64,000 bases of DNA from Duganella radicis (GCF_009720825.1 NZ_WNKY01000006.1:124001-188000); one strand, 5' to 3'; counted from the stretch's first letter, positions 41,511-51,066 are shown. Program-made: numbers and translations. Notes: generated by a model from the letters alone, not told the origin.

Positions 41511-43940
41511 ATGGACGCTACTGAACTGTACGAGATCGTTATCGTCGGCTCCGGGCCGGCCGGCCTGTCGGCCGCTGCCCGCGCCAGGGCGCTGGGCGTG
41601 CGACATGTGCTGCTGGAAGCGCAGCCACATTTGTCCGACACCATCTATCAGTACCAGAAGGGCAAGCACGTGATGGCCGAACCGGGCATCCTGCCGCTGC
41701 GCAGCGACCTGAGTTTCAGCGCCGGCAAGCGCGAGGCGCTGCTCTCGACATGGAACGAGGAGATGGACGGGCAGGGCGTCAACGTGGTACATGGCCAGCG
41801 CGTCACCGCCATCGTGCGCGACGCCGGTACCGGCGTGTTCACCCTGACCAGCCAGGGCAACGGTGGCGCCACCAGTACCTGGAAATCGAAGACCGTGATT
41901 CTGGCCATTGGCCTGCAAGGCAATATCCGCAAGCTGGGCGTGCCGGGCGAGGATCTGCCGCAGGTGCAGTACACCCTGTCCGACCCGGACGAATTCTCCG
42001 GCGAGACCATCGTGGTGGTGGGCGCCGGCGATGCCGGTATCGAGAACGCGCTGGCGCTGGCCGAGAAGAACACGGTCTACATCCTGAATCGCCAGGAGGA
42101 ATTCGCCACCTGTAAAGAGGGCAACCGCGTGCTGATCATGGCGGCGGAAAAGAGCGGCAAGATCAAGGTGCGCTACAGCGCCACCACCAAATACATCGAG
42201 CCGGCCGACGATACGCCGCTGCTGTTTGTCTTCAACGGCAAGCATGGCGAAGAATCGGTGCACGCACATCGTGTGATCGCGCGCCTGGGGGCGACGCCGC
42301 CGCGCAAGCTGATTGAAAGCTTTGGCGTGGAATTCCCGAATGCGAATCCGGCGTCCACGCCGGCGCTGTCGGACGCCTATGAGTCCAACGTGCCGGGACT
42401 GTACATTGTCGGCGCGCTGGGTGGCTACCCGTTGATCAAGCAGGCCATGAACCAGGGCTACGAGGTGGTGCAGACCATCGTCGGCAAACCGGTGCAGCCG
42501 GCCGACGAGGCGCTGCTGCGCGAGAAGCTGGTGCCATGGCGGCCGGGTATGCAGGTGTCGAAGGTAACCGAGGAAATCAAGGCCGGCGTACCGCTGTTCA
42601 GCCATGTGACGACCTTGCAGCTGCGCGAGTTCATGCTCGAATCGACCCTGCTGACGCCGCGGAAGGGCGACATCATCTTCCGCAAGTTCGACTACACCAA
42701 CACCTTTTATTCGATTTTGGAAGGCACGGTGGAGATTGAACTGAGCGGCAATGACGGCAAGGTACGCCAGATCAAGCTCGATAAGGGCCAGTACTTCGGC
42801 GAGATGGGCCTGATCTCGGGCCGCCGCCGTACCGCCACCGTCCGCGCCGGCGCCGACTGCGTGCTGATGGAGACGCCGCGCCGCACCATGCTCAAGCTGA
42901 TCGCTTCGGTGGACGATGTGCGCAAGCGCATGGACATGGTCTTCGTGCGCAACGCGATCTACAACTATCTCGGGAATATGCTGTCGCGTACCGCCATCGA
43001 TGCGCTGGTGGCCGGCGGTGTCACGGTCAAGCGCTTCGAAGCCAGGCAGCACTTGTTCAAGGAAGGCGATCCGGCCGACGGCATGTATCTGATCCGGCGT
43101 GGCTCGGTGACGGTGTCGCGCAAGGATGAAGTGCGTGGCGGCGAGCGTATTCTGTCGTATGTCGCCGCCGGTAACTATGTCGGCGAGATGGCGCTGCTGC
43201 GCGACGCGCCGCGCAGTGCCACGGTGACGGCCACGGTCCTGACCGAGGCGCTGGTGCTGGACGCCGAAACCGTGCGTGATCAGCTGATCGCCAATCCAAG
43301 CTGGCGCAAGTCGGTCGAGGATCAGGTGATCTCGCGCACCGAGCAAAACGTGCTGCTGGAGCACGCCAAGAGCCGCGACGGCGAACTGATGCAGTTCCTG
43401 CTGGGGCAGGGCGTGGGCGAAGCTTCGGACGTCCTGCTGATCAACGAGACCATGTGCATCCAGTGTAATAACTGCGAGACCGCCTGCGCCGAGACGCACA
43501 ACGGCACCTCGCGCCTGAAACGGGCGTTGGGGCCGACCTTCGCCAACATCCACCTGCCGACCGCCTGCCGTCACTGCGAGAATCCGCACTGCATGAAAGA
43601 CTGTCCGCCGGATGCGATTGGCCGTTCGCTGCAAGGGGAAGTGTTCATCAGCGACGCCTGCATTGGCTGCGGCAACTGCGAGCGCAATTGTCCGTATGGC
43701 GTGATCCAGATGGCGGTGGACAAGCCGCCCAAGCGCGGCGGCGGCCTTTCGTGGCTGCTGTTCGGCCTTGGCGCCTCGCCCGGCGAACGTCAGGCCGACT
43801 ACGACCCGGCGGTGCAGAAGAAGGCCGTCAAATGCGATTTGTGCAAAGACCTGAAAGGCGGCCCGTCCTGCGTGCGCGCCTGCCCAACCGGCGCCGCCAT
43901 CCGCATCTCACCGGAGAAGTTCTTCAAGAACCAGGTGTAG
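41511..43940 (+). CDS. FAD reductase / two cNMP-binding domains / four-cluster ferredoxin fusion
   Basis: An 809-residue cytoplasmic fusion. (1) FAD/NAD(P) oxidoreductase, residues 1-330: GSGPAG at 13-18 binds FAD, and VVGAGDAGIE near 165 binds NAD(P). It lacks the CxxC of thioredoxin reductases, so it looks like a ferredoxin-NADP reductase or YpdA type. (2) Two cyclic-nucleotide-binding domains (about 370-480 and 500-620; GEMGLISGRRRTATVRA and GEMALLRDAPRSATVTA). (3) A DmsB/NrfC-like ferredoxin with four sets of Cys: 649/652/655/659, 686/689/694/698, 717/720/723/727 and 775/778/787/791. It probably passes electrons between NAD(P)H and the cytochrome b-like protein. The ligand of the cNMP domains is unknown. 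Confidence 0.88.
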   Translation: MDATELYEIVIVGSGPAGLSAAARARALGVRHVLLEAQPHLSDTIYQYQKGKHVMAEPGILPLRSDLSFSAGKREALLSTWNEEMDGQGVNVVHGQRVTAIVRDAGTGVFTLTSQGNGGATSTWKSKTVILAIGLQGNIRKLGVPGEDLPQVQYTLSDPDEFSGETIVVVGAGDAGIENALALAEKNTVYILNRQEEFATCKEGNRVLIMAAEKSGKIKVRYSATTKYIEPADDTPLLFVFNGKHGEESVHAHRVIARLGATPPRKLIESFGVEFPNANPASTPALSDAYESNVPGLYIVGALGGYPLIKQAMNQGYEVVQTIVGKPVQPADEALLREKLVPWRPGMQVSKVTEEIKAGVPLFSHVTTLQLREFMLESTLLTPRKGDIIFRKFDYTNTFYSILEGTVEIELSGNDGKVRQIKLDKGQYFGEMGLISGRRRTATVRAGADCVLMETPRRTMLKLIASVDDVRKRMDMVFVRNAIYNYLGNMLSRTAIDALVAGGVTVKRFEARQHLFKEGDPADGMYLIRRGSVTVSRKDEVRGGERILSYVAAGNYVGEMALLRDAPRSATVTATVLTEALVLDAETVRDQLIANPSWRKSVEDQVISRTEQNVLLEHAKSRDGELMQFLLGQGVGEASDVLLINETMCIQCNNCETACAETHNGTSRLKRALGPTFANIHLPTACRHCENPHCMKDCPPDAIGRSLQGEVFISDACIGCGNCERNCPYGVIQMAVDKPPKRGGGLSWLLFGLGASPGERQADYDPAVQKKAVKCDLCKDLKGGPSCVRACPTGAAIRISPEKFFKNQV

Positions 43941-45816
43941 CTGCGCCGATATGCTTGCCGAGGAAGGCCTCGATCTTCAGCCACAGGTCGATGCGGTTCC
44001 TGGCCGTCTTGCGGTCTTCCACCGTGGGCTCATAGGACAGCCATTCGGCGCCGGCATTGCCCGCGTGGATGGCGTCATACAGCTTGCGGCCCTGCGCGTA
44101 GGGGACGGTCTCGTCGTCCTTGCCGTAGGCCAGCAGCACCGGCCGGGTGATGCGCGCGGCGTTCCCCATCAGCGAAGCGGCCCGCTGGTCCGGCATATCT
44201 TTCGCAGGATCGCCCATGAGCTTTATCTGTGTCTCAAGATCGACCACGCCGGACCAACTGATGCCGCATTGGTAGGTCTCCGGATGGTTCACCAGCCCCA
44301 TCATGGCGGTATAGCCGCCATACTCGGTGCCGATGATGCATACGCGCGCAGGATCGGTATAACCTTCCTGTACCGCCCATTTCACCGCGTCGGCGACATC
44401 GTCGTGTATCACACGGCCCCATTGCTGGTGGCCTGCCTTGGCATGCCGCTCGCCGTAGCCGCTCACGCCGCGCGGCTCTGGTTGCAGCACCACGTAGCCG
44501 CGCGAGGCCAGGAACTGCACTTCGGCATTCCATTGCCACAAGCCGTTGCGCTGAAATAGCTTGGGTCCCGCCAATACCACGGTTGGCAGTTTTTTCTTCT
44601 CAGGCAGACCGGGCACGGTGACGAACAAGGGAACCTGCGCTCCATCGCGCGCCGTGTAGCGCACCATGGACATGCGCGACATCTGCGCCGGATCGAGATC
44701 GCCTCGTGCCTCTCCCAGCAGGATGCGGTTTTTGGTTTCGGTGTTGTAGAGCAGGTAGGCGTGGTCCTGCACGTCGGAGTGGGTATCGATCAGCACATAG
44801 GGCGTTTCGCTGCGGGTGCTGCGCGAAACGGTATTTGCCATGCCGGGGAATAGCTGATCGACTTCCTTCTGGACGGCCTGCATTTGCGGGTCGAACCACA
44901 CGGTGTTTTCAGCATCGGTAGTAAAGCGGAAGCCGCGCATGCTGGTGGCGCTGACGTCGAAGTGGCCGGTGACGTCGAAGCCGGGAGCGGAAATGATCTG
45001 CTCGGGCGGGCCTATTGCCTGGCCTACCTCGTAGCGGTAGATCGCCGCTTCGTCCTTGCCATTGAAGGCGCGCGCGTACATGGTGCCGTCCACGTACAAC
45101 AGCGGCTCGTAGCCGGCGTAGGGCTTGTCCTCAAAACTGTCGATCTGGCGCCAGCCGCTGTCATCGCGCAGGAACACCACGATCCGATTGTCGCGCTTTG
45201 TCGATGCCAGGCGTGTTTGGTCGTCCGGCCCTTGTAGCCAGAGGAAAGTGCCGTTGGGCGCCCGCACGTCGGAGCGCACCCCGGTTCGTGTGCTGAGCCG
45301 CTTCAGTGCACTGCCATCGGACGTGACTTCGATGGCGAGCATTTCTTCTTTCTTCGGATTGAAGAATCCATGCAGAGTCATCTCGCTCTGATAACGGTTG
45401 TCCGAGTTTCCGCTTTCCGCGAACGAACGGCGGCGCACCAGCGTCTCGGACAGCGGCACGCTTTCCTTGCCATCGATATCGATGGCATACACGCCGGGCT
45501 TGCCGGCGTCGCCGTCGAAATCGACATTCGTCACAGTGAAGACAAGCCGCTTGTCGCTAACCCAGAAAAACTTCTCCACATCGGCATTGCGGAACTTGGC
45601 AATGGGTTTGGAAGTGCGCGTTTCCGGATCGACGATGGACAGCATGCTGCGTCCAGTTGGCGATAGCTTGCGGATTGCTATCAGGCGGCCGTTGGGCGAC
45701 AACTCGGCGCCGGTGATGGCGGGCTTCTGGAAAAACTGCTCGGCGGGAACGGGCGCCGCAAAGGCGGCGGACGCGAAACCGAGGAGCAAAGGAATACGCA
45801 GGGCGGCGAGCTTCAT
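43924..45816 (-). CDS. S9-family peptidase homologue without catalytic Ser and His
   Basis: A 630-residue exported protein with a signal peptide (MKLAALRIPLLLGFASAAFA), a beta-propeller (about 25-390) and an alpha/beta-hydrolase domain. The nucleophile motif that should read GxSYGG reads GTEYGG; Glu498 replaces the Ser. The Asp motif (YGKDDETVP) is kept, but the GHG motif that carries His is replaced by TVEDRKT. The protein should not hydrolyse peptides. It may bind them or act as a regulator. The start at 45816 begins the signal peptide; the frame is open further upstream. It converges with the flavoprotein gene and overlaps it by 17 bases. Confidence 0.85.
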   Translation of the reverse strand: MKLAALRIPLLLGFASAAFAAPVPAEQFFQKPAITGAELSPNGRLIAIRKLSPTGRSMLSIVDPETRTSKPIAKFRNADVEKFFWVSDKRLVFTVTNVDFDGDAGKPGVYAIDIDGKESVPLSETLVRRRSFAESGNSDNRYQSEMTLHGFFNPKKEEMLAIEVTSDGSALKRLSTRTGVRSDVRAPNGTFLWLQGPDDQTRLASTKRDNRIVVFLRDDSGWRQIDSFEDKPYAGYEPLLYVDGTMYARAFNGKDEAAIYRYEVGQAIGPPEQIISAPGFDVTGHFDVSATSMRGFRFTTDAENTVWFDPQMQAVQKEVDQLFPGMANTVSRSTRSETPYVLIDTHSDVQDHAYLLYNTETKNRILLGEARGDLDPAQMSRMSMVRYTARDGAQVPLFVTVPGLPEKKKLPTVVLAGPKLFQRNGLWQWNAEVQFLASRGYVVLQPEPRGVSGYGERHAKAGHQQWGRVIHDDVADAVKWAVQEGYTDPARVCIIGTEYGGYTAMMGLVNHPETYQCGISWSGVVDLETQIKLMGDPAKDMPDQRAASLMGNAARITRPVLLAYGKDDETVPYAQGRKLYDAIHAGNAGAEWLSYEPTVEDRKTARNRIDLWLKIEAFLGKHIGAATPGS

Positions 45817-45895
45817 GGTTTTCAAGTCGATGCATAAAAAATAACGATAACGCAAATACGGGGCGCTGCCCAGCAAAGATTTTCGTTTGATGCTA

Positions 45896-45918
45896 ATATT
45901 TAGTATCCTAAGTATATT
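45896..45918 (+). promoter_or_regulatory. Possible MarR operator and promoter
   Basis: Just upstream of the marR-type gene lies a small dyad, TTAG-tatc-CTAA (45900-45911), flanked by ATAT-rich arms, next to a -10-like TATATT (45913-45918). A MarR dimer bound here would block this promoter. It sits between two divergent genes, so it could also act on the S9-like gene. Confidence 0.4.
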
Positions 45919-45932
45919 TAAACGAGTCCGCG

Positions 45933-46382
45933 ATGAGCAGTTACGACAAAACCCTGATGACCCTGGTGAATACGTTGATCCACGCGGGGCGCGCCTACAA
46001 GGGCGCGGCCGACGCGTTGACGGCGGATTTCGAGCTGTCGCACGCCAGCGCGTGGCCGGTGCTGATGATTTCGCGCCTGGGCGATGGCGTGCGTCCGGGT
46101 GTGGTGGCGGATGCCGTCGGCATCGAACCACCGTCGCTGGTCCGCATCATCGATCAACTGGTGGCGGCGGAACTGGTGCTGCGCAAGGATGATCCGAGCG
46201 ACCGCCGTGCCAAGACGCTGTCCCTGACCGCAGAGGGCAAGCGCGTGGCCGAGCGGCTGGAAAAGGCGCTGGCGCCATTTCGCCGCGAGTTGTTCAAGGA
46301 TATTCCGCAAGCCGACGTGGAAGCGACGGTGCGCGTTCTGCTCAGGCTTGACCAGGTGCTGGCCGAGCGCAATGCATCATGA
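45933..46382 (+). CDS. MarR family transcriptional regulator
   Basis: A 149-residue winged-helix regulator. The recognition helix region PPSLVRIIDQLVAAELVLRKDDPSDRRAKTLSLTAEG carries the DRRA motif of MarR wings. It overlaps the FUSC gene by 4 bases and is the first gene of a five-gene efflux operon, so it most likely represses the operon and responds to an aromatic or phenolic ligand. Confidence 0.92.
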   Translation: MSSYDKTLMTLVNTLIHAGRAYKGAADALTADFELSHASAWPVLMISRLGDGVRPGVVADAVGIEPPSLVRIIDQLVAAELVLRKDDPSDRRAKTLSLTAEGKRVAERLEKALAPFRRELFKDIPQADVEATVRVLLRLDQVLAERNAS

Positions 46383-48502
46383 ACGCGCCCAAGCTGAGCG
46401 AGGTGCTGTTCTCGCTTAAATGCTTCCTGGCCTCCATGCTGGCGCTGTACGTATCGCTGGCGGCCGGCCTGCCGCGTCCTTTCTGGGCCATGATGACGGC
46501 GTATATCGTCGCCAGCCCTTTCTCCGGCGCGGTGCGCTCCAAGGCGCTGTTTCGCGTGTGCGGCACGCTGATCGGCAGCATCGCCACCATCTTCATGGTG
46601 CCGCGCATGGCCAACGCGCCGGAGCTGCTGTCGCTGGCGCTGGCCTGCTGGGTGGGCATGTGCCTGTACGTGTCGCTGCTGGACCGCACGCCGCGCTCCT
46701 ACATCTTTATGCTGGCCGGGTACACGGCGGGCCTGATCGGATTTCCGGCGGTGACCGATCCCGCCTCCATCTTCGATACCGGCCTGGCGCGCGTGGAAGA
46801 AATCACCATCGGCATTCTGTCCGCCACGGTGGTGCACTCGCTGGTGTTCCCGCAGGGCGTGGGGCCGGCGCTGCTGGGCCGCCTGGACCGCGCCATCGCC
46901 GATGCGCAGCGTTGGATGACGGATGCGCTCAAACCGTCGGCCGACAAGGCGCAGGCGCTGCATACCCGCCTGGCGCTGGCCGGCGAGATCAGCGAAATGC
47001 GCGTGATGTCGACCCATCTGCCGTTCGATACTTCGCAATTGCGCTGGACCGCCGGCATGGTGCACGGCCTGCACGATCGTCTGACCGCCATGGTGCCGCT
47101 GTTGCTGGCGGTGGAAGATCGCCTGAATACCTTGCGCGAGGTTGATCCTGGCAGCCTGCAACCATGGAATGCGCTGCTGGACGATACCGCCGCATGGATA
47201 CAGGCCGGCCGCAATGCCGATCCGGACCGCGCCGCGCAACTGCGCGCCCGACTGGCGCGGTTGAAACCTGTGTTGGCGGCCAATGCCAGCTGGAGCGAGA
47301 TCCTGCGCCTCAATCTGGCCCAGCGTCTTGACGCGCTGATCGAGGCTTGCGAAGACGGCCTGGAATTGCGCGGCAACGTCAGCGTGGTGATGGATGGTGG
47401 CGCTCCCGCCGAAGCGCCATCCCATACACGGCCGCTGACGCCGTCCGTGCTGCATCGCGATCACGGCATGGCACTGCGCTCGGCATTGGCGGCAACCTTG
47501 ACCATTCTGCTTTGCTGCACCTTCTGGATCTTTACCGCATGGCCGTCCGGCGCTGCGGCGCCGATGATGGCGGGGGTGGCCTGCTGCTTCTTCGCCACAC
47601 AGGATAATCCGGTGCCGATGATCCGCATGTTCGTTAAATGGACCGTGATCTCGATGCCGGTGGCGGCGTTCTACATTCTGTTTGTGCTGCCGGCGGTGCA
47701 CAGCTACGAAATGCTGGTGCTGGTGATGGCACCGGTATTCCTGATCGGTGGCGTGTTCATGCCGCGCCCCGCCACGGCGGGCAGCTCGCTGGCGTTTTTG
47801 ATCGGCGTGGCTGGCACTTTGTCCTTGCAGGATACCGGCACGCTGGACATCCCAGGCTTCCTGAACAGCATGGTGGCGCAGTTGTTCGGTTTTATCGCCG
47901 CCGCCGCGATCACCAGCCTGATACGCACCGTGGGCGGTGACTGGATGGCGCGCCGCATGCTGCGCACCGCACGCCGCGAAGTGGCCCAGATGGCGCTGTC
48001 GGCGCAGACCGCATTTCCTGCACCCGCATCGGCAGTACCGCGCGCGTCATCGGCGTCGCCGTTGACGGCATCGGCCTCGCTGCTGACGATTTCCGCCCGC
48101 ATGGTCGACCGTATCGGCCTGCTGATGCCACGTCTCGCCATCGCCCATCCGACGCCGGAAGCGCGCGCCACGGCGGTGGATGGCTTGCGCGAGCTGCGCG
48201 TCGGCCTGCACGTGGCACAGCTATGCGGTTTGCAGCAACCACTGGAACAAGCCGGCGTGGCGTTGCGTCCTTTGCTGCAAAACCTCGGCGCGCATTTCGG
48301 CAACGGCGGCCATGAACACGGCCAGGCGCCCGCCAGCTTGTTGGAGAAGCTGGACAACACACTGCGCGCGGTTTGCGCGGCGGGGGCCGCGACCACGGCC
48401 GGCATCGGTGAAGCGCGCCCGCAGGCCGCCGCCGCACTGGCCAGCATGCGTCGCGACCTGTTCCCGCGCGCCGCCGCCTATCAACCGGAGATCGCATCGT
48501 GA
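46379..48502 (+). CDS. FUSC / AaeB-type efflux transporter
   Basis: A 707-residue inner-membrane protein with two sets of membrane helices (about 10-165 and 360-520) joined by cytoplasmic parts, as in AaeB and FusC transporters of aromatic acids. Segments LPRPFWAMMTAYIVASPFSG and ALRSALAATLTILLCCTFWIFTAWPSG are typical. It forms a tripartite pump with the downstream HlyD and NodT-type proteins. It overlaps its neighbours by 4 bases on each side. Confidence 0.92.
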   Translation: MNAPKLSEVLFSLKCFLASMLALYVSLAAGLPRPFWAMMTAYIVASPFSGAVRSKALFRVCGTLIGSIATIFMVPRMANAPELLSLALACWVGMCLYVSLLDRTPRSYIFMLAGYTAGLIGFPAVTDPASIFDTGLARVEEITIGILSATVVHSLVFPQGVGPALLGRLDRAIADAQRWMTDALKPSADKAQALHTRLALAGEISEMRVMSTHLPFDTSQLRWTAGMVHGLHDRLTAMVPLLLAVEDRLNTLREVDPGSLQPWNALLDDTAAWIQAGRNADPDRAAQLRARLARLKPVLAANASWSEILRLNLAQRLDALIEACEDGLELRGNVSVVMDGGAPAEAPSHTRPLTPSVLHRDHGMALRSALAATLTILLCCTFWIFTAWPSGAAAPMMAGVACCFFATQDNPVPMIRMFVKWTVISMPVAAFYILFVLPAVHSYEMLVLVMAPVFLIGGVFMPRPATAGSSLAFLIGVAGTLSLQDTGTLDIPGFLNSMVAQLFGFIAAAAITSLIRTVGGDWMARRMLRTARREVAQMALSAQTAFPAPASAVPRASSASPLTASASLLTISARMVDRIGLLMPRLAIAHPTPEARATAVDGLRELRVGLHVAQLCGLQQPLEQAGVALRPLLQNLGAHFGNGGHEHGQAPASLLEKLDNTLRAVCAAGAATTAGIGEARPQAAAALASMRRDLFPRAAAYQPEIAS

Positions 48503-48705
48503 CTGCTGAACTGAGTCTGTACGGCCTATACGTCCCCACCTTGTTGCTGCTGTCTATCCTCGCGCTGATCTGCACGCGCGTGCTGGGACGGCTGCTGATG
48601 CGCGTCGGCTTCTACCGCCTGGTATGGCATCCCGCGCTATTCGAATTTGCGCTGTTCTTCATTTTGCTGGGCAGCTTCTCTACATTGATCACGAATCGGG
48701 GCTAA
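48499..48705 (+). CDS. DUF1656 small membrane protein (AaeX-like)
   Basis: A 68-residue protein with two helices (LYGLYVPTLLLLSILALICT and LFEFALFFILLGSFSTL). DUF1656 proteins regularly sit between FUSC and HlyD genes in aromatic acid efflux operons. The role is not established. It overlaps the FUSC gene and ends 2 bases before the next start. Confidence 0.92.
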   Translation: MTAELSLYGLYVPTLLLLSILALICTRVLGRLLMRVGFYRLVWHPALFEFALFFILLGSFSTLITNRG

Positions 48706-48707
48706 TC

Positions 48708-49586
48708 ATGAACCTCAAAACATCCTTGCTGGCCACGGGCCGGTTTATCGTCACCATGTCGGCCGTGGCTGTCGCCGGTGTGCTGGCATGGCGCCTGTGG
48801 CAGCACTACGAGGTGGAACCATGGACCCGCGATGGCCGCGTCAAGGCGGACGTGGTGCAGGTGGCGCCGGACGTTACCGGCCAGGTCACCGCCGTGCTGG
48901 TGCACGACAATCAGCAGGTGAAGGCAGGCCAGGTGCTGTTTGAAGTCGACCGTGCGCGCTTCGAGCTGGCGCTGCGCCAGGCCGAAGCCGCGGTGCAGGC
49001 GCAGCGCGCCACGCTGGAGCAGGCGCAGAAGGAATCGCGCCGCAATACAGACCTGCGCGACCTGGTGTCGGCCGAAACGCGCGAGCAGGGCTCGTCGCGC
49101 GTCGACCAACTTCGTGCCGCGCTGGCGCAAGCCGTGGTGGCGCGCGATGTGGCCAGGCTGAATCTGGACCGTACCCGCATTGTCTCGCCGGTGAACGGCA
49201 CCATTTCGAATCTGGACCTGCGTACCGGCTCCTACGTCAGCGCCGGTCATGCCGTGATGGCGTTGATCGACAGCGACTCCTACTACGTCGAAGGCTATTT
49301 CGAAGAAACCAAGCTGCCGGCGATTCAGGTCGGCGATGCCGTCGTCGTGCTGCCGATGGGTGAATCGCTGCGCCTCAAGGGCCATGTGGAAAGCCTGTCC
49401 GGTGGCGTAGCGGATCGTGACCGCAGCACGTCGACCAATCTGCTCTCCAGCGTGAACCCGACCTTCAACTGGGTACGACTGGCCCAGCGCATCCCGGTGC
49501 GCGTCAAGCTGGACGCCTTGCCTGCGGGCGCGCGCCTGGTCGCCGGCCAGACTGTGACGGTGGATGTGCAAGCCAAGCGCTCTTGA
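48708..49586 (+). CDS. HlyD / AaeA-type periplasmic adaptor
   Basis: A 292-residue membrane-fusion protein. One N-terminal helix is followed by a lipoyl half (VQVAPDVTGQVTAVLVHDNQQVKAGQVLFEVD), a helical hairpin (about 85-150) and a second half with DRTRIVSPVNGTISNLDLRTGSYVSAG. It bridges the FUSC transporter and the outer-membrane channel. The start at 48708 begins the membrane helix. Confidence 0.93.
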   Translation: MNLKTSLLATGRFIVTMSAVAVAGVLAWRLWQHYEVEPWTRDGRVKADVVQVAPDVTGQVTAVLVHDNQQVKAGQVLFEVDRARFELALRQAEAAVQAQRATLEQAQKESRRNTDLRDLVSAETREQGSSRVDQLRAALAQAVVARDVARLNLDRTRIVSPVNGTISNLDLRTGSYVSAGHAVMALIDSDSYYVEGYFEETKLPAIQVGDAVVVLPMGESLRLKGHVESLSGGVADRDRSTSTNLLSSVNPTFNWVRLAQRIPVRVKLDALPAGARLVAGQTVTVDVQAKRS

Positions 49587-49599
49587 TGCGGAGGATGCC

Positions 49600-51024
49600 A
49601 TGGACTCACTGAATAAACTCGCCGCGCTGCTGCTTTTGGCCTCATTGGCAGCATGCGGCACCGTCGGCCCCAATTACACGGTGCCGGCGCAGGCCGTGAT
49701 CAAGCGCCCCGAAGCATCGGCCGCCTTCCTCGGCTTGGAGGAAGCGGCCTACAAGCCGGAGCCGCTGCCCGCGCACTGGTGGCGCCTGTACGATGATCCG
49801 GTGCTGGATAAACTGATCGAGCAGGCGCTGGCCGCCAACACCGATCTGCGCGTCGCGTCAGCCAATCTCGCCCGTACGCGCGCCGTGCTGCAAGAGGCGG
49901 AAGAGGGCAGCAAGCCGGTGGTCAGCGTCAGCGCCGCGCCGGGCGTGGGCCGTTCTTCCGGCGTGGTCAAAGGATCGCCGGCGGCGCTGCCGGATAAATG
50001 GACTTACGACGCTGGCGTCAGCGTGTCCTATCAGGCCGATATGTTCGGCAAGATCGCGCGCGCGGTGGAGGCGGCCAACGCCGACACGCAGGCCGCGCAA
50101 GCCGGCGTGGACGTGGTGCGCGTGACCGTGGCCGCCGACACCGCGCGCGCCTATGCCGACGCCTGCGCCGCCGTGCGCCAGATCGCCGTCGCCCAGCAAT
50201 CCATCGACTTGCAGCAAAAGTTCGTTGAGCTGACCGACCAGCGCATGCGCGCCGGCCGTGGCACCGCCATCGACGGCGCCCGGGCCCGCAGCCAACTGGC
50301 GCAATTGCAAGCAGCCTTGCCGCCGCTGGAAGCGCAGCATCGAACGGCGCACTACCGTCTTGCCGCGCTCACCGGCAAAACGCCGCAAGAGATGAATATG
50401 CACCTGCTCCAGTGCCAGGCCGCGCCTCGCCTGACCACACGGATTCCGGTCGGCGATGGCGCCGCTCTGCTGCGCCGCCGCCCGGACATCCGCCAGGCCG
50501 AGCGCACGCTGGCCGGCGCCACCGCGCGCATCGGCGTGGCGACGGCCGACCTGTACCCGAGCATCAGCCTGGGCGCCTCGGTGGGCAGTACCGGTCTGCT
50601 GGACCACTTCGGCGCCGCCAACGCCTTCCGTTGGAGCCTTGGCCCGCTCATCTCGTGGACGCTGCCGGACACCGGCTCGGCCCATAGCCGCATCGCCCAA
50701 GCGGAAGCCGGCACCGGCGGCGCGCTGGCGCGTTTCGACGGCACGGTGCTCAACGCGCTGAAAGAAGTGGAAAGCACGATGACCGTCTACGCCCGTGAAC
50801 TGGACCGCAACGCCATGCTGAAAGCGGCGCGCGATCAGAGCGCGCTGGCGTCCGAGCAATCGCACCGCCTGTACCAGTATGGCCGCATCGACTTCCTGTC
50901 GGTACTGGACGCGGACCGCACGCTGGCCGCCTCCGACGCAGCGTGGGCCGCCTCCGACGCCGCGCTGGCGTCCGACCAGATTGCGTTGTTCCTGGCGCTG
51001 GGCGGCGGCTGGGAACAGAAGTAA
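49600..51024 (+). CDS. NodT-type outer-membrane efflux lipoprotein
   Basis: A 474-residue TolC-like channel lipoprotein. The lipobox is LAAC (Cys19), followed by GTVGPNYTVPA, a hallmark of the NodT group. Coiled-coil repeats and RRPDIRQAERTLAGATARIGVATADLYPSISL confirm the family. ATG at 49600 follows GGAGG. It completes the tripartite pump. Confidence 0.94.
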   Translation: MDSLNKLAALLLLASLAACGTVGPNYTVPAQAVIKRPEASAAFLGLEEAAYKPEPLPAHWWRLYDDPVLDKLIEQALAANTDLRVASANLARTRAVLQEAEEGSKPVVSVSAAPGVGRSSGVVKGSPAALPDKWTYDAGVSVSYQADMFGKIARAVEAANADTQAAQAGVDVVRVTVAADTARAYADACAAVRQIAVAQQSIDLQQKFVELTDQRMRAGRGTAIDGARARSQLAQLQAALPPLEAQHRTAHYRLAALTGKTPQEMNMHLLQCQAAPRLTTRIPVGDGAALLRRRPDIRQAERTLAGATARIGVATADLYPSISLGASVGSTGLLDHFGAANAFRWSLGPLISWTLPDTGSAHSRIAQAEAGTGGALARFDGTVLNALKEVESTMTVYARELDRNAMLKAARDQSALASEQSHRLYQYGRIDFLSVLDADRTLAASDAAWAASDAALASDQIALFLALGGGWEQK

Positions 51025-51066
51025 CAGTGGTATGCTATCGCCTTCGTTTGATAAGGAGTAAGCGTC

